Position numbers and translations under genes: made by a program. This document shows, one piece after another, positions 27,174-36,375 of a DNA stretch of 64,000 bases. The DNA is from Winogradskyella eckloniae (GTDB lineage: Bacteria; Bacteroidota; Bacteroidia; Flavobacteriales; Flavobacteriaceae), in the NCBI RefSeq assembly GCF_013249045.1, contig NZ_JABRWP010000008.1:99918-163917 (forward strand), given 5' to 3'. The notes beneath the pieces were generated by a model, which worked only from the letters and a program-made list of their open reading frames with translations, did not search any database and was not told where the DNA came from. Position 1 is the first letter of the stretch, and each line of letters begins with the position of its first letter.

Positions 27174-28453
27174 TTGCTTTTGTTTTTCTCTTTTAGTTGA
27201 AATCGGTAGATATATCCACAGCTAAGTTCTGTAAAATCGGCTTGCCCAAGGTTGGCATTGATGTGTGCAGCTAAATAAAGATTATGTGTTGGCGCTTTAT
27301 TAGTCGTCCACAAATAATATTTTAATCCCATTCTTGAAGAAATGGTTCGTTTTATTTCGTAATACCAATCTAATTCGCCTAAAACTTCTACGGTTTCACC
27401 GTTTCCATTTAGATACGAATAGCCTTGATTAAGCTGCCAATCTATTTTATAAAATGGTTTGTAGATGTTTAGTCCAATTTCGAGTTCAAAACCAATATGA
27501 TCAATTAATAACTCAGAGGTTGCAAATAGACCAAAATTTGTAGCATAGCCAAAAGGATTTTTAGTGTAATGTGGAAATTGCTCAGAGACTAGAGTGCCAT
27601 TAGTGTTGATGTAGTCGTAGTAATGTTCGTAAAATCTATAGTAAAATCCACCACCAAATTTAAAGGTGTTATTAATAATTTTTCCGGCTGAAGCTGCTAT
27701 AGAATAAACTTCTTTTTCATTGTTGTTTGTTTTAGAAAGTACATTTTGACCAATTCCAATTCTTGCGGAAAGATAATTTTGAGATTTAGTAGTGTGATTG
27801 GGTTGTTCAAAATTTAAAGTGTCGAGATGTTTATTTTTAATTGTTGTAGATATACTTGTTGCAATAGAGTTTAAGCCTTGATTAGGTAAGCTAGTGTGAC
27901 CGTTAGAATGGTGTAAATAGCCTAAGCCAATTCGCCAATCCATCCGTTTTGTTGCCATAACGTCGTAAAAAAGAAAGGACCTAAAAGACCAATTTATTTT
28001 AGAGGAAATAGCTCTGTTAAATGCATTAGTATTCGCATTGTATTGTACATTAATGTACGAACTCCCAAAACCAGTTTGTAGGTTTAAGCCTTTAATTTTA
28101 TTTTGAAAAATTGAAAACTCTATAAAGGGTAAAATGCTGTAAGCATGGCCTACGCTCTGCGAATTACCAAAATCGGTGTAGCCAAACGAAATACCAGTCT
28201 TTGGGTAATTGAGACGAGCAGCCCATTCTTTATTTTTATTAAAATTGAATCGTCCAAGACTTAGAAATAAACTTTTTTGAAGTTTTGTTTTAGGAAATTG
28301 CGTATTGGCTTCTAATGTTTTTCCGATGTGTAATTCTGGGCTAACAAATACTGACGTGTTACCAGAATTAGAAGTGGATTGTGTCCAGCAATTTTGAGAA
28401 AAAACAACGACAAAAATCCCAATAAAAAATTTTAAATTGATAGCAGTATGCAT
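27170..28453 (-). CDS. PagL-like acyloxyacyl hydrolase family outer-membrane protein
   Basis: A 427-residue protein from ATG 28453 (MHTAINLKFFIG), which begins a signal peptide; a longer reading from a TTG at 28480 is less likely. The segment GYLHHSNGHTSLPNQGLNS near residue 195 resembles the His-x-Ser active site of lipid A 3-O-deacylase PagL and its Bacteroidota relatives. Many amphipathic strands predict a beta-barrel. At 427 residues it is more than twice as long as classical PagL, with extra strands on both sides. It lies 34 nt after the TonB receptor on the same strand. Confidence 0.7.
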   Translation of the reverse strand: MHTAINLKFFIGIFVVVFSQNCWTQSTSNSGNTSVFVSPELHIGKTLEANTQFPKTKLQKSLFLSLGRFNFNKNKEWAARLNYPKTGISFGYTDFGNSQSVGHAYSILPFIEFSIFQNKIKGLNLQTGFGSSYINVQYNANTNAFNRAISSKINWSFRSFLFYDVMATKRMDWRIGLGYLHHSNGHTSLPNQGLNSIATSISTTIKNKHLDTLNFEQPNHTTKSQNYLSARIGIGQNVLSKTNNNEKEVYSIAASAGKIINNTFKFGGGFYYRFYEHYYDYINTNGTLVSEQFPHYTKNPFGYATNFGLFATSELLIDHIGFELEIGLNIYKPFYKIDWQLNQGYSYLNGNGETVEVLGELDWYYEIKRTISSRMGLKYYLWTTNKAPTHNLYLAAHINANLGQADFTELSCGYIYRFQLKEKNKSK

Positions 28454-28487
28454 TACTGTTTTAGATGATTGGTCATACAATAAACAA

Positions 28488-30794
28488 CTAAAAATTGATT
28501 CTTAAACTAATATTGGGTGTTAATTTTAAAGAACGATTATTAATTTCGGTAATGGTATCATCAGCATTTAAACTGTAATAGCGATTCACAATATTGGTTT
28601 GGTTAAACAGATTCCATATTGAAGCACCAATTTCTGTTTTTATGTCTTTTGTTAATTGAAAATTATAAATCGCGGAAATATCCGTTCTAAAATAACTTGG
28701 TAATCGTGCGTTGTTTGGTGCATCATATTCTATAACAGCATTATTGTTATTCTGCGCAATTGATGGTGTTGTATATGGTCTTCCGGAATGCCAATTAATA
28801 CCAAAACCTACTTTAAAATTGTTTTTGCTATAGGTTAATGATGTGTTAGCAACATGCTGCAAATCTAATGTGTTTGAAAAAGCATTTCCGTTATTTAAAT
28901 TTTCAAAATGATACTCGTTTTTACTATAAGAATAACTCAGCCAAGTACTAAAATTTTGAAGTCTTTTATTGACTAAAAAATCTATTCCTTTAATAGTGTA
29001 TGAGCCAATATCATTGTTAAATTGAAATTGATTTTGAAACGCTTGACTCTGCGCTGTTATGCTGCCAACATTTTTGTAATATGCCTCTAGAGAAACCAGT
29101 AAATTGTTTTGGTTGTAGCTTAAACCCGCTGAAATTTGTTGACTTTTAACTAATGGAATAGTGCTATTGTTTGCGAGCTGCCATCGTCGTTTTTCTATAC
29201 CTAAAAAATCTTGCTGTAAATCTGTGATTTGGGTAATTTCTTGACTTTTTAGTTCGCCCAAAATTTCTAATCTAAATTGGTCTGTGAGTTTTTGATTAAA
29301 AGCAAAACGCGGTTCAATAATTAATTCTTTTAGTTTACCAAAATAACTAATTCTTGCTCCAAATCTTAAATTGGTATTTCTAGATTTAGAATAGCGTTCT
29401 ACTTCACCAAATACGGCATGTGTTCTTATAATTTCTTTCTTTAAACTTGTGAAATTAGGATTAGTAACATCTTCAAAATTTGTAACACCAACTTCGTTAA
29501 ATTGATAACCGAGATTTACATTTAAATTAGAATTTATTGAATTTAAAACATCAATTCTAAAACCGTAGTCTTCTACTTTGTTTTCTTGTTCTAATTGTTG
29601 ATGACGTGTGATATTGTGGTTTTTGGCATCTAAGTCATAGTTAGAGTAATAGATCTGAGTAGATAAAAGTAGGCCTTGTTTTAATTGTTTAGAAAAATTA
29701 GCACTTGCACCATAGCTCACTTGGTTGAGAACGCTGTTGGTTTCTTCTATGTCATTGTCTTGATTAATAAAAACTTGATTGTAATCTAAGTTATTATACA
29801 TATTGAGTAGATTAACTCGGAGTTTGGTTGAGCTATCAATGTTGTACAATAGTTTGGCATTAAAATCATAAAACAAAAAGCGTTCATCTAGAGCTAATCG
29901 CGTTGTATTGCTTGTGTTTAGTTCAGAGTCTCTAAAGATGCGATCAAAATAAGAATCATAAGTTTTAGAAACTATTAAATCTGTGTAAGAGCGTCTTGTG
30001 GCGAGCAGTAATTCTACTTTTTTCGATAATGAAATTTTGGCAAATCCATCGACACTTAACATATTGCCACCAAGTCCTGCACTACTAGTGTGGTTTAACT
30101 CTTCTGTGTTTTGTATTGCAATTGTGCTCGATACGGCATTACCATATTTAGCACTTGTGCCATTTTTTGAAACCGTTATGTTCTCAGATAAATATGGATT
30201 AAAGGCAGAAATTAAACCAAAAAAATGGCCAGATTGATACATTCTAATCCCTTCATATAAAACTAAATTTTGGTCATTTGTTCCACCTCGAACATTAATG
30301 TTAGAAATACGTTCATCGACACTTATAATTCCTGGAAGGTTTTGTACAATTTGTAAGACATCTGGCTCTATTAATCCAGGGAGAATTTCAAATGCTTTTT
30401 TGTCGGCTTCTATAGTACCATAATTGGTTTTAGAAATACCTTTGGTAAGATAGTTAACAACAACAACTTCCTCTAGTTTTTGAATACGATGTATTGGTTC
30501 TGTTGGTTGTATTGGCGTAATTGTAATAAAACGATCATTTAATATTTCAAAATGAAGAGGTGTGCTTTGTTTGAGCTGTTCTATAACTTGTTTTAAAGTT
30601 AAATTATCAGAAAAAGGAATGACTTTAATGTTCTCAATGGCTTTAGTTTCGTATGAAAACTTTACATTAAATTTTTCTTCAAGCGATAAAATAATTTGAG
30701 CAAGTGGCTGTTTTTCCTGTTCCTGACAATGTGTACGGTTACAGAATGTAATGGATAATATGAAGAAAATTAGACTTAGTAATTTTTTATTCAC
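28488..30794 (-). CDS. TonB-dependent receptor with STN domain
   Basis: A 768-residue outer-membrane receptor. A signal peptide is followed by an STN domain at about 30-100 (IILSLEEKFNVKFSYETKAI, NLTLKQVIEQLK), the signalling module that talks to FecR-type anti-sigma proteins. The plug lies near 130-235 (LQIVQNLPGIISVDERISNI, NVRGGTNDQNLVLYEG), then a 22-strand-type barrel ending LKLTPNISLRINF. The start is GTG at 30794, overlapping the end of fecR by 8 nt. No SusD partner is present, so a small ligand rather than a glycan is likelier. The substrate is unknown. Confidence 0.9.
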   Translation of the reverse strand: MNKKLLSLIFFILSITFCNRTHCQEQEKQPLAQIILSLEEKFNVKFSYETKAIENIKVIPFSDNLTLKQVIEQLKQSTPLHFEILNDRFITITPIQPTEPIHRIQKLEEVVVVNYLTKGISKTNYGTIEADKKAFEILPGLIEPDVLQIVQNLPGIISVDERISNINVRGGTNDQNLVLYEGIRMYQSGHFFGLISAFNPYLSENITVSKNGTSAKYGNAVSSTIAIQNTEELNHTSSAGLGGNMLSVDGFAKISLSKKVELLLATRRSYTDLIVSKTYDSYFDRIFRDSELNTSNTTRLALDERFLFYDFNAKLLYNIDSSTKLRVNLLNMYNNLDYNQVFINQDNDIEETNSVLNQVSYGASANFSKQLKQGLLLSTQIYYSNYDLDAKNHNITRHQQLEQENKVEDYGFRIDVLNSINSNLNVNLGYQFNEVGVTNFEDVTNPNFTSLKKEIIRTHAVFGEVERYSKSRNTNLRFGARISYFGKLKELIIEPRFAFNQKLTDQFRLEILGELKSQEITQITDLQQDFLGIEKRRWQLANNSTIPLVKSQQISAGLSYNQNNLLVSLEAYYKNVGSITAQSQAFQNQFQFNNDIGSYTIKGIDFLVNKRLQNFSTWLSYSYSKNEYHFENLNNGNAFSNTLDLQHVANTSLTYSKNNFKVGFGINWHSGRPYTTPSIAQNNNNAVIEYDAPNNARLPSYFRTDISAIYNFQLTKDIKTEIGASIWNLFNQTNIVNRYYSLNADDTITEINNRSLKLTPNISLRINF

Positions 30795-31683
30795 GCTTTA
30801 GTAAAATAGATTTTCCTGATTTGCTATAGCTTAAATTTAATGGTATTGTAACAGATTTCAGGGCTAAATCTAAATTATTATGTGTAAAACTTCCTGTGAA
30901 CAAACGCGAAGTGTCTATTTCGTCTGCGATTATACGAATATCGTAATGGTTTTCGATCTCAGACAGAACATGTTTTAAAGCAATGGTTTTAAAGCTACTT
31001 TCGCCATGCAACCAATTGGGTTGCACAGCGTTTTCTTTTTCATTAGCTAATAGTTTCCCATCAATAAGTTTAAAAGTACGACCTGGCTGTAACGTTACGG
31101 TTGTATTGTTGTGTGTAACACCAACTAAGCCTTCAAAACATGTAACCTCAAAGTAAGATTCACGTTGTTTTACATTAAATTGTGTCCCTAAAACACTAAC
31201 GATTCCGTCAGATGTAATTACGTTAAACTTTTGGCCTTTAGCAACCTTAAAAAAAGCTTCGCCTTGCAAGGTAACTTCTCTGGTGTTAGACCAATTTTTT
31301 TCATTAAATGCTAATGTAGAATTGGCATTTAGCTGCACTGTGGAATGATCTGGTAATGCGATAGAACTTTGCTCAGCAACTAGAGTGTTGACTTGCGTAT
31401 CTGAGTTTGATGTGTAAAAATAAACACTTACTGCTATGGTTAATACAGCTGCCATTCGCAGAAGAGGTTTTAACCAAGGTTTAGAATGAGAGCGTTTATG
31501 GTTAAGTTTTGGGAGTAGTGACTCGTAGTTATGGTCCACAGAAAATTGAGGCGCTTTAAATCCTTTTAATGCGCTATCCAATTTGGTTAAATCTTTATAA
31601 TCTTCTAACTGCTCAAAAGCAATTTGCTCTTCAGTACTGAGATTATTGTCTAACCATTTTTTTATGAGTTCTTCTCGTTTCAT
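30787..31683 (-). CDS. FecR-family anti-sigma factor
   Basis: A 298-residue inner-membrane anti-sigma regulator. The cytoplasmic N-terminus (KREELIKKWLDNNLSTEEQI) binds sigma, a TM helix lies near residues 72-88 (LLRMAAVLTIAVSVYFY), and the FecR domain at about 100-200 includes LPDHSTVQLNANSTLAFNE and GEAFFKVAKGQKFNV. The C-terminal domain (SSFKTIALKHVLSEIENHY) matches the DUF4974/STN-like part. It sits between the sigma gene and the TonB receptor, the normal order for surface-signalling systems. Confidence 0.92.
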   Translation of the reverse strand: MKREELIKKWLDNNLSTEEQIAFEQLEDYKDLTKLDSALKGFKAPQFSVDHNYESLLPKLNHKRSHSKPWLKPLLRMAAVLTIAVSVYFYTSNSDTQVNTLVAEQSSIALPDHSTVQLNANSTLAFNEKNWSNTREVTLQGEAFFKVAKGQKFNVITSDGIVSVLGTQFNVKQRESYFEVTCFEGLVGVTHNNTTVTLQPGRTFKLIDGKLLANEKENAVQPNWLHGESSFKTIALKHVLSEIENHYDIRIIADEIDTSRLFTGSFTHNNLDLALKSVTIPLNLSYSKSGKSILLKRE

Positions 31684-31755
31684 AATCGTAATTCAGGTAT
31701 ATAACAGCTTATGTTAAAAAATCCCTACCTTTTTTTATTTCAAAGTTTTTTATTT

Positions 31756-31800
31756 CCATCAACCATCAACCATCAACCATCAACCATCAACCATCAACCA
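31756..31800. repeat. Heptanucleotide tandem repeat (CCATCAA)n
   Basis: Six full copies of CCATCAA plus CCA run from 31756 to 31800 without mismatch. The array begins one base beyond the sigma gene's stop codon (31802-31804, minus strand), within the 118-nt gap to fecR. Copy number changes would alter the length of the sigma-fecR spacer but no reading frame inside a gene. Confidence 0.95.
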
Positions 31801-31801
31801 A

Positions 31802-32317
31802 TTAAATCTCATCAATCTCTTCGCGTAACTTTTTTAACGCGCCATAGATTCTTTTTTCTACACCTTTTACAGAAATATCGAGTAGCTCTGCAATTTCTTT
31901 AAACCGTTTGCCTTCAACTCTGTTCATTAAAAAAGCAACGCGTTGTGCTTCGGTTAGGTTATTTATGGCGTTTTGCAATTTTAGATGATACTCTTTTTCT
32001 TCTAAAACAAACTCAGGTGTTTCATTGGTGGCATGTTTTTGTGGTTTCTTTGTATGTTTTAAGACTACTTTTTTGTGGGCAATAACATTGAGCATTAAAT
32101 TATTAGCAGTTGTAAATAAGAAACTCTTGGCTTTTTCTGGAGCAATCTTACTACAATTTTGCCATAATTTAATATAAGCTTCTTGCACTTGGTCTTGCGG
32201 ATTTAAGTGTTCGCCAAACTTGTAGTACAAAAAATCATGTAGATTTTTAGCATGCTTTTTATAGATGCGCTCAAATAATTGAGCTTCGCAAATGTTGTTG
32301 TGTAAAGGTTTACTCAT
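31802..32317 (-). CDS. ECF-type RNA polymerase sigma factor
   Basis: A 171-residue sigma-70 family member of the ECF group. Region 2 lies at about 10-80 (LFERIYKKHAKNLHDFLYYK, QDQVQEAYIKLWQN) and region 4 at about 110-165 (NAINNLTEAQRVAFLMNRVE, then FKEIAELLDISVKGVEKRIY). It should direct transcription of the fecR-TonB receptor cluster and perhaps the divergent lipoprotein gene. A heptanucleotide repeat follows the stop codon. Confidence 0.93.
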   Translation of the reverse strand: MSKPLHNNICEAQLFERIYKKHAKNLHDFLYYKFGEHLNPQDQVQEAYIKLWQNCSKIAPEKAKSFLFTTANNLMLNVIAHKKVVLKHTKKPQKHATNETPEFVLEEKEYHLKLQNAINNLTEAQRVAFLMNRVEGKRFKEIAELLDISVKGVEKRIYGALKKLREEIDEI

Positions 32318-32422
32318 AGGTCTAATTAGGTGCTACAAATTATAAATAAAATTTTAATATTTTAGGGTAGGAGTTTTGTCTTTTAACTTGTTATATGGTA
32401 AATAGTTAAATCTAAAGAAGCT

Positions 32423-34717
32423 ATGAAAACCATTAAAAGCTACTTGTTTTCAATTGTCCTTTTTGCCCTTTTTGCTTTTACATCTTGTCAAGATGAGATC
32501 ACTGATATAGAATTGCCTAATGATCAAGAGACTCTAGTCCCAAATTCAGCATTAGTGAATTTAATGAGCAGCACTGCAACTCTTGATGGTTCTACAGATG
32601 ATTTTTTAGATAACGCAAGTTGTTTTTCAGTAGATTTACCAGTAACTGTGCTTGTAAGTGATATTACAATTGTTATAGAGACTGAAGAGGATTTACAGGA
32701 ATTAGAAGCCTTATTAAATAATGTATCGGTTGACGAAGATGCTTTAGATTTTATATTTCCAATTACTATTATTTTTAATGACTATAATCAAGTTGTTATT
32801 GCAAATTCCGAAGCGTTACATACTTTTATAGAAGAATGTGCTTCTAATGGATCTGATACCGATAATATTTCATGTGCAGATTTTGTTTACCCTATTTCTT
32901 TTTCGGTTTTTAATTCAGGATTTAATTTAGTAGATACTATAACTATAGAAAATGATCAAGCGTTATATGTGTTTTTAAATACGTTAGAGGAAGATGATAA
33001 TGCGTTAATTGTTAGTCTAAATTTTCCTGTATCTATCGCTTATACTAATGGAGACGTTATAGCGGTTAATACGAATGAAGAGTTAGCAGAGGCCATTGAA
33101 AATGCAGAACAATATTGCCAAGATGACAATGATAATTGTATAGAGGACGAAGTAGCGTTAAATTTAGTAGAATGCCCTTGGGAAGTTTACTTATACACTA
33201 ATAATGATTTAGAAAATTTAGACGGACCATTACAATTTACTTTTAGTAACGATGGTAATGTGTTGATAGAAGGTGTGTTAGAAAATCCATATACAACGAC
33301 CTGGTCCTTAGATCTTACAGATGTAGGATTGGTGTTGCATATTGAATCGTTATATTATTATGAAGCTCAGTTAGGAAACTGGTTAGTTGTAGCCTGTGAA
33401 TCAGAAAATATTAGTTTAGAGTATATAGCGGTAGATGGTACCGGAATGTTTTTAGAGCAAAACTGTAATCCTGATTTTAATTGTTCTATAACAGATATAA
33501 GTGATATTTTACAAGAATGTCCATGGGATTTTTCAGATGCTACCGGAAATTATGATAATTACCAATTAATTTTTAATGCAAATGGCGAATTACTAATTTC
33601 AGAAGGTATGGCAACATCTGCCATTGGTGGCGCATGGAGTTTGTCGTCTACAGATCAAGGTGTTTTTATTACCCTTTCAGACTTAACAGCTTTTCAAAAT
33701 GATTTAGGAGGAGAGTGGTTAATTGTAGAATGTGATGATGATCGATTAGAATTAGTAAAAGGAAACCAAAGCTTAGTTTTAGAGCAAGATTGTGAAAATG
33801 ATGATGATTTAGTTTTTAATTGTTTTGGTGTTTTCGAATTGGTAGCATGTATAGGCCCAAATCTCGAAGCAGAATTTAATCTAAGTGCGGACACCATTGG
33901 TTTAATAGATTGCCAGTATAGTTTTACACCATCCTTTCATGTTACACAATTAGATGCAGAAGCTAATACTAATGCTATTGTAGATACAGAATCGTATTGG
34001 GCGGCAACAAGCGAAATATACCTTAGAATTGAAGCAGAAAGTGGGAATTTTGAAATTTATTCAATCTTTTTAAATACCACTGAATGTAATTATTTTGAAT
34101 GTTTTGAAAGCTTTGACGCCATCTTAGAAACATGTTATACCGATGCAGCAGTATTATATGAGTTTAATCTTCCGTTAGCTTTTTCAAATTGTATTCCAAC
34201 TGCAGATGAAGTAACGTATCACATCACGCAATCTGATGCAGATGCAGCTATGAATGCTATAATAAATCCTGAAAATTATCAAACAGCAGAATTAAATTCG
34301 TTTATCTATACCAGAGTAGAAATTAACGGTGAAGTTGAAATATTTTTGATTCAATTACTGGTCAATAATTGTAGTGCAGGTAATTGTACAGAAGGCGATG
34401 TAGATGGTATATTAACAGAATGTCTATGGCATATTACGAGTTATAATGGAAGCGATAATCTAAGCGATTATAATTTTAATTTTGAGGATACCACAGGTGG
34501 TGTTGTAATTTACAATGATACCATCACAATAGATGCTAATTGGTCTACTTCACAACCAAATGATTTAGTTGTAATTGAATTTTCAAATGTAGCTGGCCCA
34601 AATATTCAGGCTATAAACGGGAGTTGGTATGTTGTAGAATGTACAGCAGCGCAATTAGTGTTACATAATATTAATGATAGTAATAATGAAATAGTTCTAG
34701 ATCGAACCTGTGAATAA
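32423..34717 (+). CDS. Large modular acidic lipoprotein
   Basis: A 764-residue lipoprotein: signal with lipobox FTSC (Cys22), then a very acidic, cysteine-spaced body made of internal repeats. Module A occurs at about 67-139 and 151-232 (SVDLPVTVLV..., LNFPVSIAYTNGDVIAV). Module B occurs at 247-348, 358-457 and 660-763, each with E-C-P/L-W at the start (VECPWEV, QECPWDF, TECLWHI) and W-L/Y-x-V-x-C near the end. Module C occurs at 467-555 and 560-650 and resembles Flavobacteriia surface-protein repeats. I do not know a function; cell-surface binding is inference. It is divergent from the ECF sigma gene (105-nt gap). Confidence 0.8.
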   Translation: MKTIKSYLFSIVLFALFAFTSCQDEITDIELPNDQETLVPNSALVNLMSSTATLDGSTDDFLDNASCFSVDLPVTVLVSDITIVIETEEDLQELEALLNNVSVDEDALDFIFPITIIFNDYNQVVIANSEALHTFIEECASNGSDTDNISCADFVYPISFSVFNSGFNLVDTITIENDQALYVFLNTLEEDDNALIVSLNFPVSIAYTNGDVIAVNTNEELAEAIENAEQYCQDDNDNCIEDEVALNLVECPWEVYLYTNNDLENLDGPLQFTFSNDGNVLIEGVLENPYTTTWSLDLTDVGLVLHIESLYYYEAQLGNWLVVACESENISLEYIAVDGTGMFLEQNCNPDFNCSITDISDILQECPWDFSDATGNYDNYQLIFNANGELLISEGMATSAIGGAWSLSSTDQGVFITLSDLTAFQNDLGGEWLIVECDDDRLELVKGNQSLVLEQDCENDDDLVFNCFGVFELVACIGPNLEAEFNLSADTIGLIDCQYSFTPSFHVTQLDAEANTNAIVDTESYWAATSEIYLRIEAESGNFEIYSIFLNTTECNYFECFESFDAILETCYTDAAVLYEFNLPLAFSNCIPTADEVTYHITQSDADAAMNAIINPENYQTAELNSFIYTRVEINGEVEIFLIQLLVNNCSAGNCTEGDVDGILTECLWHITSYNGSDNLSDYNFNFEDTTGGVVIYNDTITIDANWSTSQPNDLVVIEFSNVAGPNIQAINGSWYVVECTAAQLVLHNINDSNNEIVLDRTCE

Positions 34718-34761
34718 AGAAAAGTGCTAAAGGTTAGTAATTTTAGTAAGTTAAGTTGATT

Positions 34762-34804
34762 GAAAAGAGTCTCTCGCTATGAGTGGCTCTTTTCGTTTTT
34801 TATT
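34762..34804 (+). terminator. Terminator after the modular lipoprotein
   Basis: GAAAAGAG at 34762-34769 pairs with CTCTTTTC at 34787-34794, and T-runs follow (TTTTTTATT). The inner part can extend the stem. Confidence 0.75.
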
Positions 34805-34907
34805 AAAAACAAAGCGTTTCATTAAGCGCAAACTTTCACTATTAAATGCTACAATAATGGCTAAAAACTTATTCATCAAACACATTAGTAATTCCCTCAT
34901 AAATTCT

Positions 34908-34915
34908 TAAATTTG
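34908..34915 (+). promoter_or_regulatory. -7 box upstream of ffh
   Basis: TAAATTTG is an exact TAnnTTTG match, 59 nt before the ffh ATG. The transcribed leader would contain the ACTG-type repeat at 34931-34972. Confidence 0.55.
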
Positions 34916-34930
34916 CAACTTATTAAATAT

Positions 34931-34972
34931 TACAGACTGCTTACTTGCGGACTGCAAACTGAAGACTAGAAA
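34931..34972 (+). repeat. ACTG-type irregular repeat, copy 1 (ffh leader)
   Basis: The stretch repeats an ACTG core at short irregular intervals (CAGACTGC, GGACTGCAAACTGAAGACT). It shares the 10-mer ACTGCAAACT at 34951-34960 with an inverted copy (AGTTTGCAGT) at 36306-36315, so ffh lies between inverted copies. Confidence 0.6.
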
Positions 34973-34973
34973 C

Positions 34974-36305
34974 ATGTTCAATAATTTAAGTGATAAGTTA
35001 GATAAAGCGTTACACGTATTAAAAGGTCATGGTAGCATAACAGAGGTTAATGTTGCTGAGACACTTAAAGAAGTAAGACGTGCGCTTTTAGATGCCGATG
35101 TTAACTTTAAAATTGCGAAAGAATTTACCGTTAGAGTAAAAGAAAAAGCACTTGGTCAAAATGTATTAACAACATTACAACCAGGTCAGTTAATGGTTAA
35201 AATCGTAAAAGATGAATTAACTGAGCTTATGGGAGGTGATGCAGAAGGGATTAATCTTTCTGGTACGCCAAGTGTCATATTAATGTCTGGTTTACAAGGA
35301 TCTGGTAAAACCACTTTTTCTGGTAAATTGGCTAATTATTTAAAAAATAAAAAAACTAAGAAACCTTTACTTGTAGCTTGTGATGTGTATCGTCCTGCTG
35401 CAATAGATCAATTACATGTTGTAGGAGATCAAATAGGAGTAGAGGTTTTTAGCGATAGAGGAAACACAGATCCTGTTGCGATTTCTAAAGCAGGTATTGC
35501 GCATGCAAAAGCAAATGGTCATAATGTTGTTATTATAGATACAGCTGGTCGTTTGGCAGTGGATGAAGAAATGATGAATGAAATTTCGAATATTCACAAA
35601 GCAATTGAGCCGCAAGAAACATTGTTTGTGGTAGATTCTATGACAGGTCAAGATGCTGTAAATACGGCAAAAGCCTTTAATGATATCTTAAATTTTGATG
35701 GTGTTATCCTTACCAAATTAGATGGTGATACACGTGGTGGAGCTGCCATTTCTATTAAGTCTGTTGTAAATAAGCCAATTAAATTTATTGGTACAGGTGA
35801 AAAGATGGAAGCCATAGATGTCTTCTATCCATCACGTATGGCAGATCGTATTTTAGGAATGGGTGATGTGGTGTCTTTAGTGGAGCGTGCTCAAGAGCAG
35901 TTTGATGAAGAAGAGGCAAGAAAATTACAGAAGAAAATTGCGAAAAACCAATTTGGGTTTGATGATTTCTTAAAACAGATTCAGCAAATCAAGAAAATGG
36001 GTAATATGAAAGATCTTATCGGAATGATTCCTGGAGCAGGAAAAATGATGAAAGATATAGATATTGATGATGATGCTTTTAAAGGCATAGAAGCTATTAT
36101 TCATTCTATGACACCAGAAGAGCGATCTAATCCTTCAGTAATTAATGCAAGTAGAAAAAAGAGAATTGGTAAAGGGTCTGGTACATCAGTACAAGAAGTA
36201 AATCAACTCTTAAAGCAATTTACTCAAATGAGTAAGATGATGAAAATGATGCAAGGTGGAGGCGGAAAACGCATGATGCAGATGATGAAGAATATGCCAA
36301 AATAA
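34974..36305 (+). CDS. ffh: Signal recognition particle protein
   Basis: A 443-residue SRP54 GTPase that binds signal sequences on nascent chains and delivers them to FtsY. The N domain (LSDKLDKALHVLKGHG, EVRRALLDADVNFKIAKEF) is followed by the G domain with G1 GLQGSGKTTFSGKLA near residue 106, DVYRPAAIDQL, DTAGR near 191 and TKLDGDTRGGAAIS near 248. The Met-rich M domain lies at the end (MSKMMKMMQ, RMMQMMKNM). It has normal family length and is a housekeeping gene. Confidence 0.98.
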   Translation: MFNNLSDKLDKALHVLKGHGSITEVNVAETLKEVRRALLDADVNFKIAKEFTVRVKEKALGQNVLTTLQPGQLMVKIVKDELTELMGGDAEGINLSGTPSVILMSGLQGSGKTTFSGKLANYLKNKKTKKPLLVACDVYRPAAIDQLHVVGDQIGVEVFSDRGNTDPVAISKAGIAHAKANGHNVVIIDTAGRLAVDEEMMNEISNIHKAIEPQETLFVVDSMTGQDAVNTAKAFNDILNFDGVILTKLDGDTRGGAAISIKSVVNKPIKFIGTGEKMEAIDVFYPSRMADRILGMGDVVSLVERAQEQFDEEEARKLQKKIAKNQFGFDDFLKQIQQIKKMGNMKDLIGMIPGAGKMMKDIDIDDDAFKGIEAIIHSMTPEERSNPSVINASRKKRIGKGSGTSVQEVNQLLKQFTQMSKMMKMMQGGGGKRMMQMMKNMPK

Positions 36306-36331
36306 AGTTTGCAGTATTCAGTCTCAGTCTT
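36306..36331 (-). repeat. ACTG-type irregular repeat, copy 2 (inverted, left of four-helix gene)
   Basis: Read on the minus strand this gives AAGACTGAGACTGAATACTG followed by CAAACT. The 11-mer ACTGAATACTG (plus-strand 36312-36322 as its complement) recurs in direct orientation at 36832-36842, so the two form inverted repeats around the gene at 36376-36747. Confidence 0.7.
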
Positions 36332-36375
36332 ACTTTAATTGTGGTTTAATTTAAAATTTTAGGAAATAAATATAT

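Noticed and set aside
31756..31800. CRISPR array
   Set aside because: The units are 7 bp with no spacers and there are no cas genes; it is a simple tandem repeat.
31711..31902. Plus-strand frame of 63 codons running through the CCATCAA repeat
   Set aside because: The repeated INHQPST reading comes from the tandem repeat; it overlaps the sigma gene and has no homologous look.
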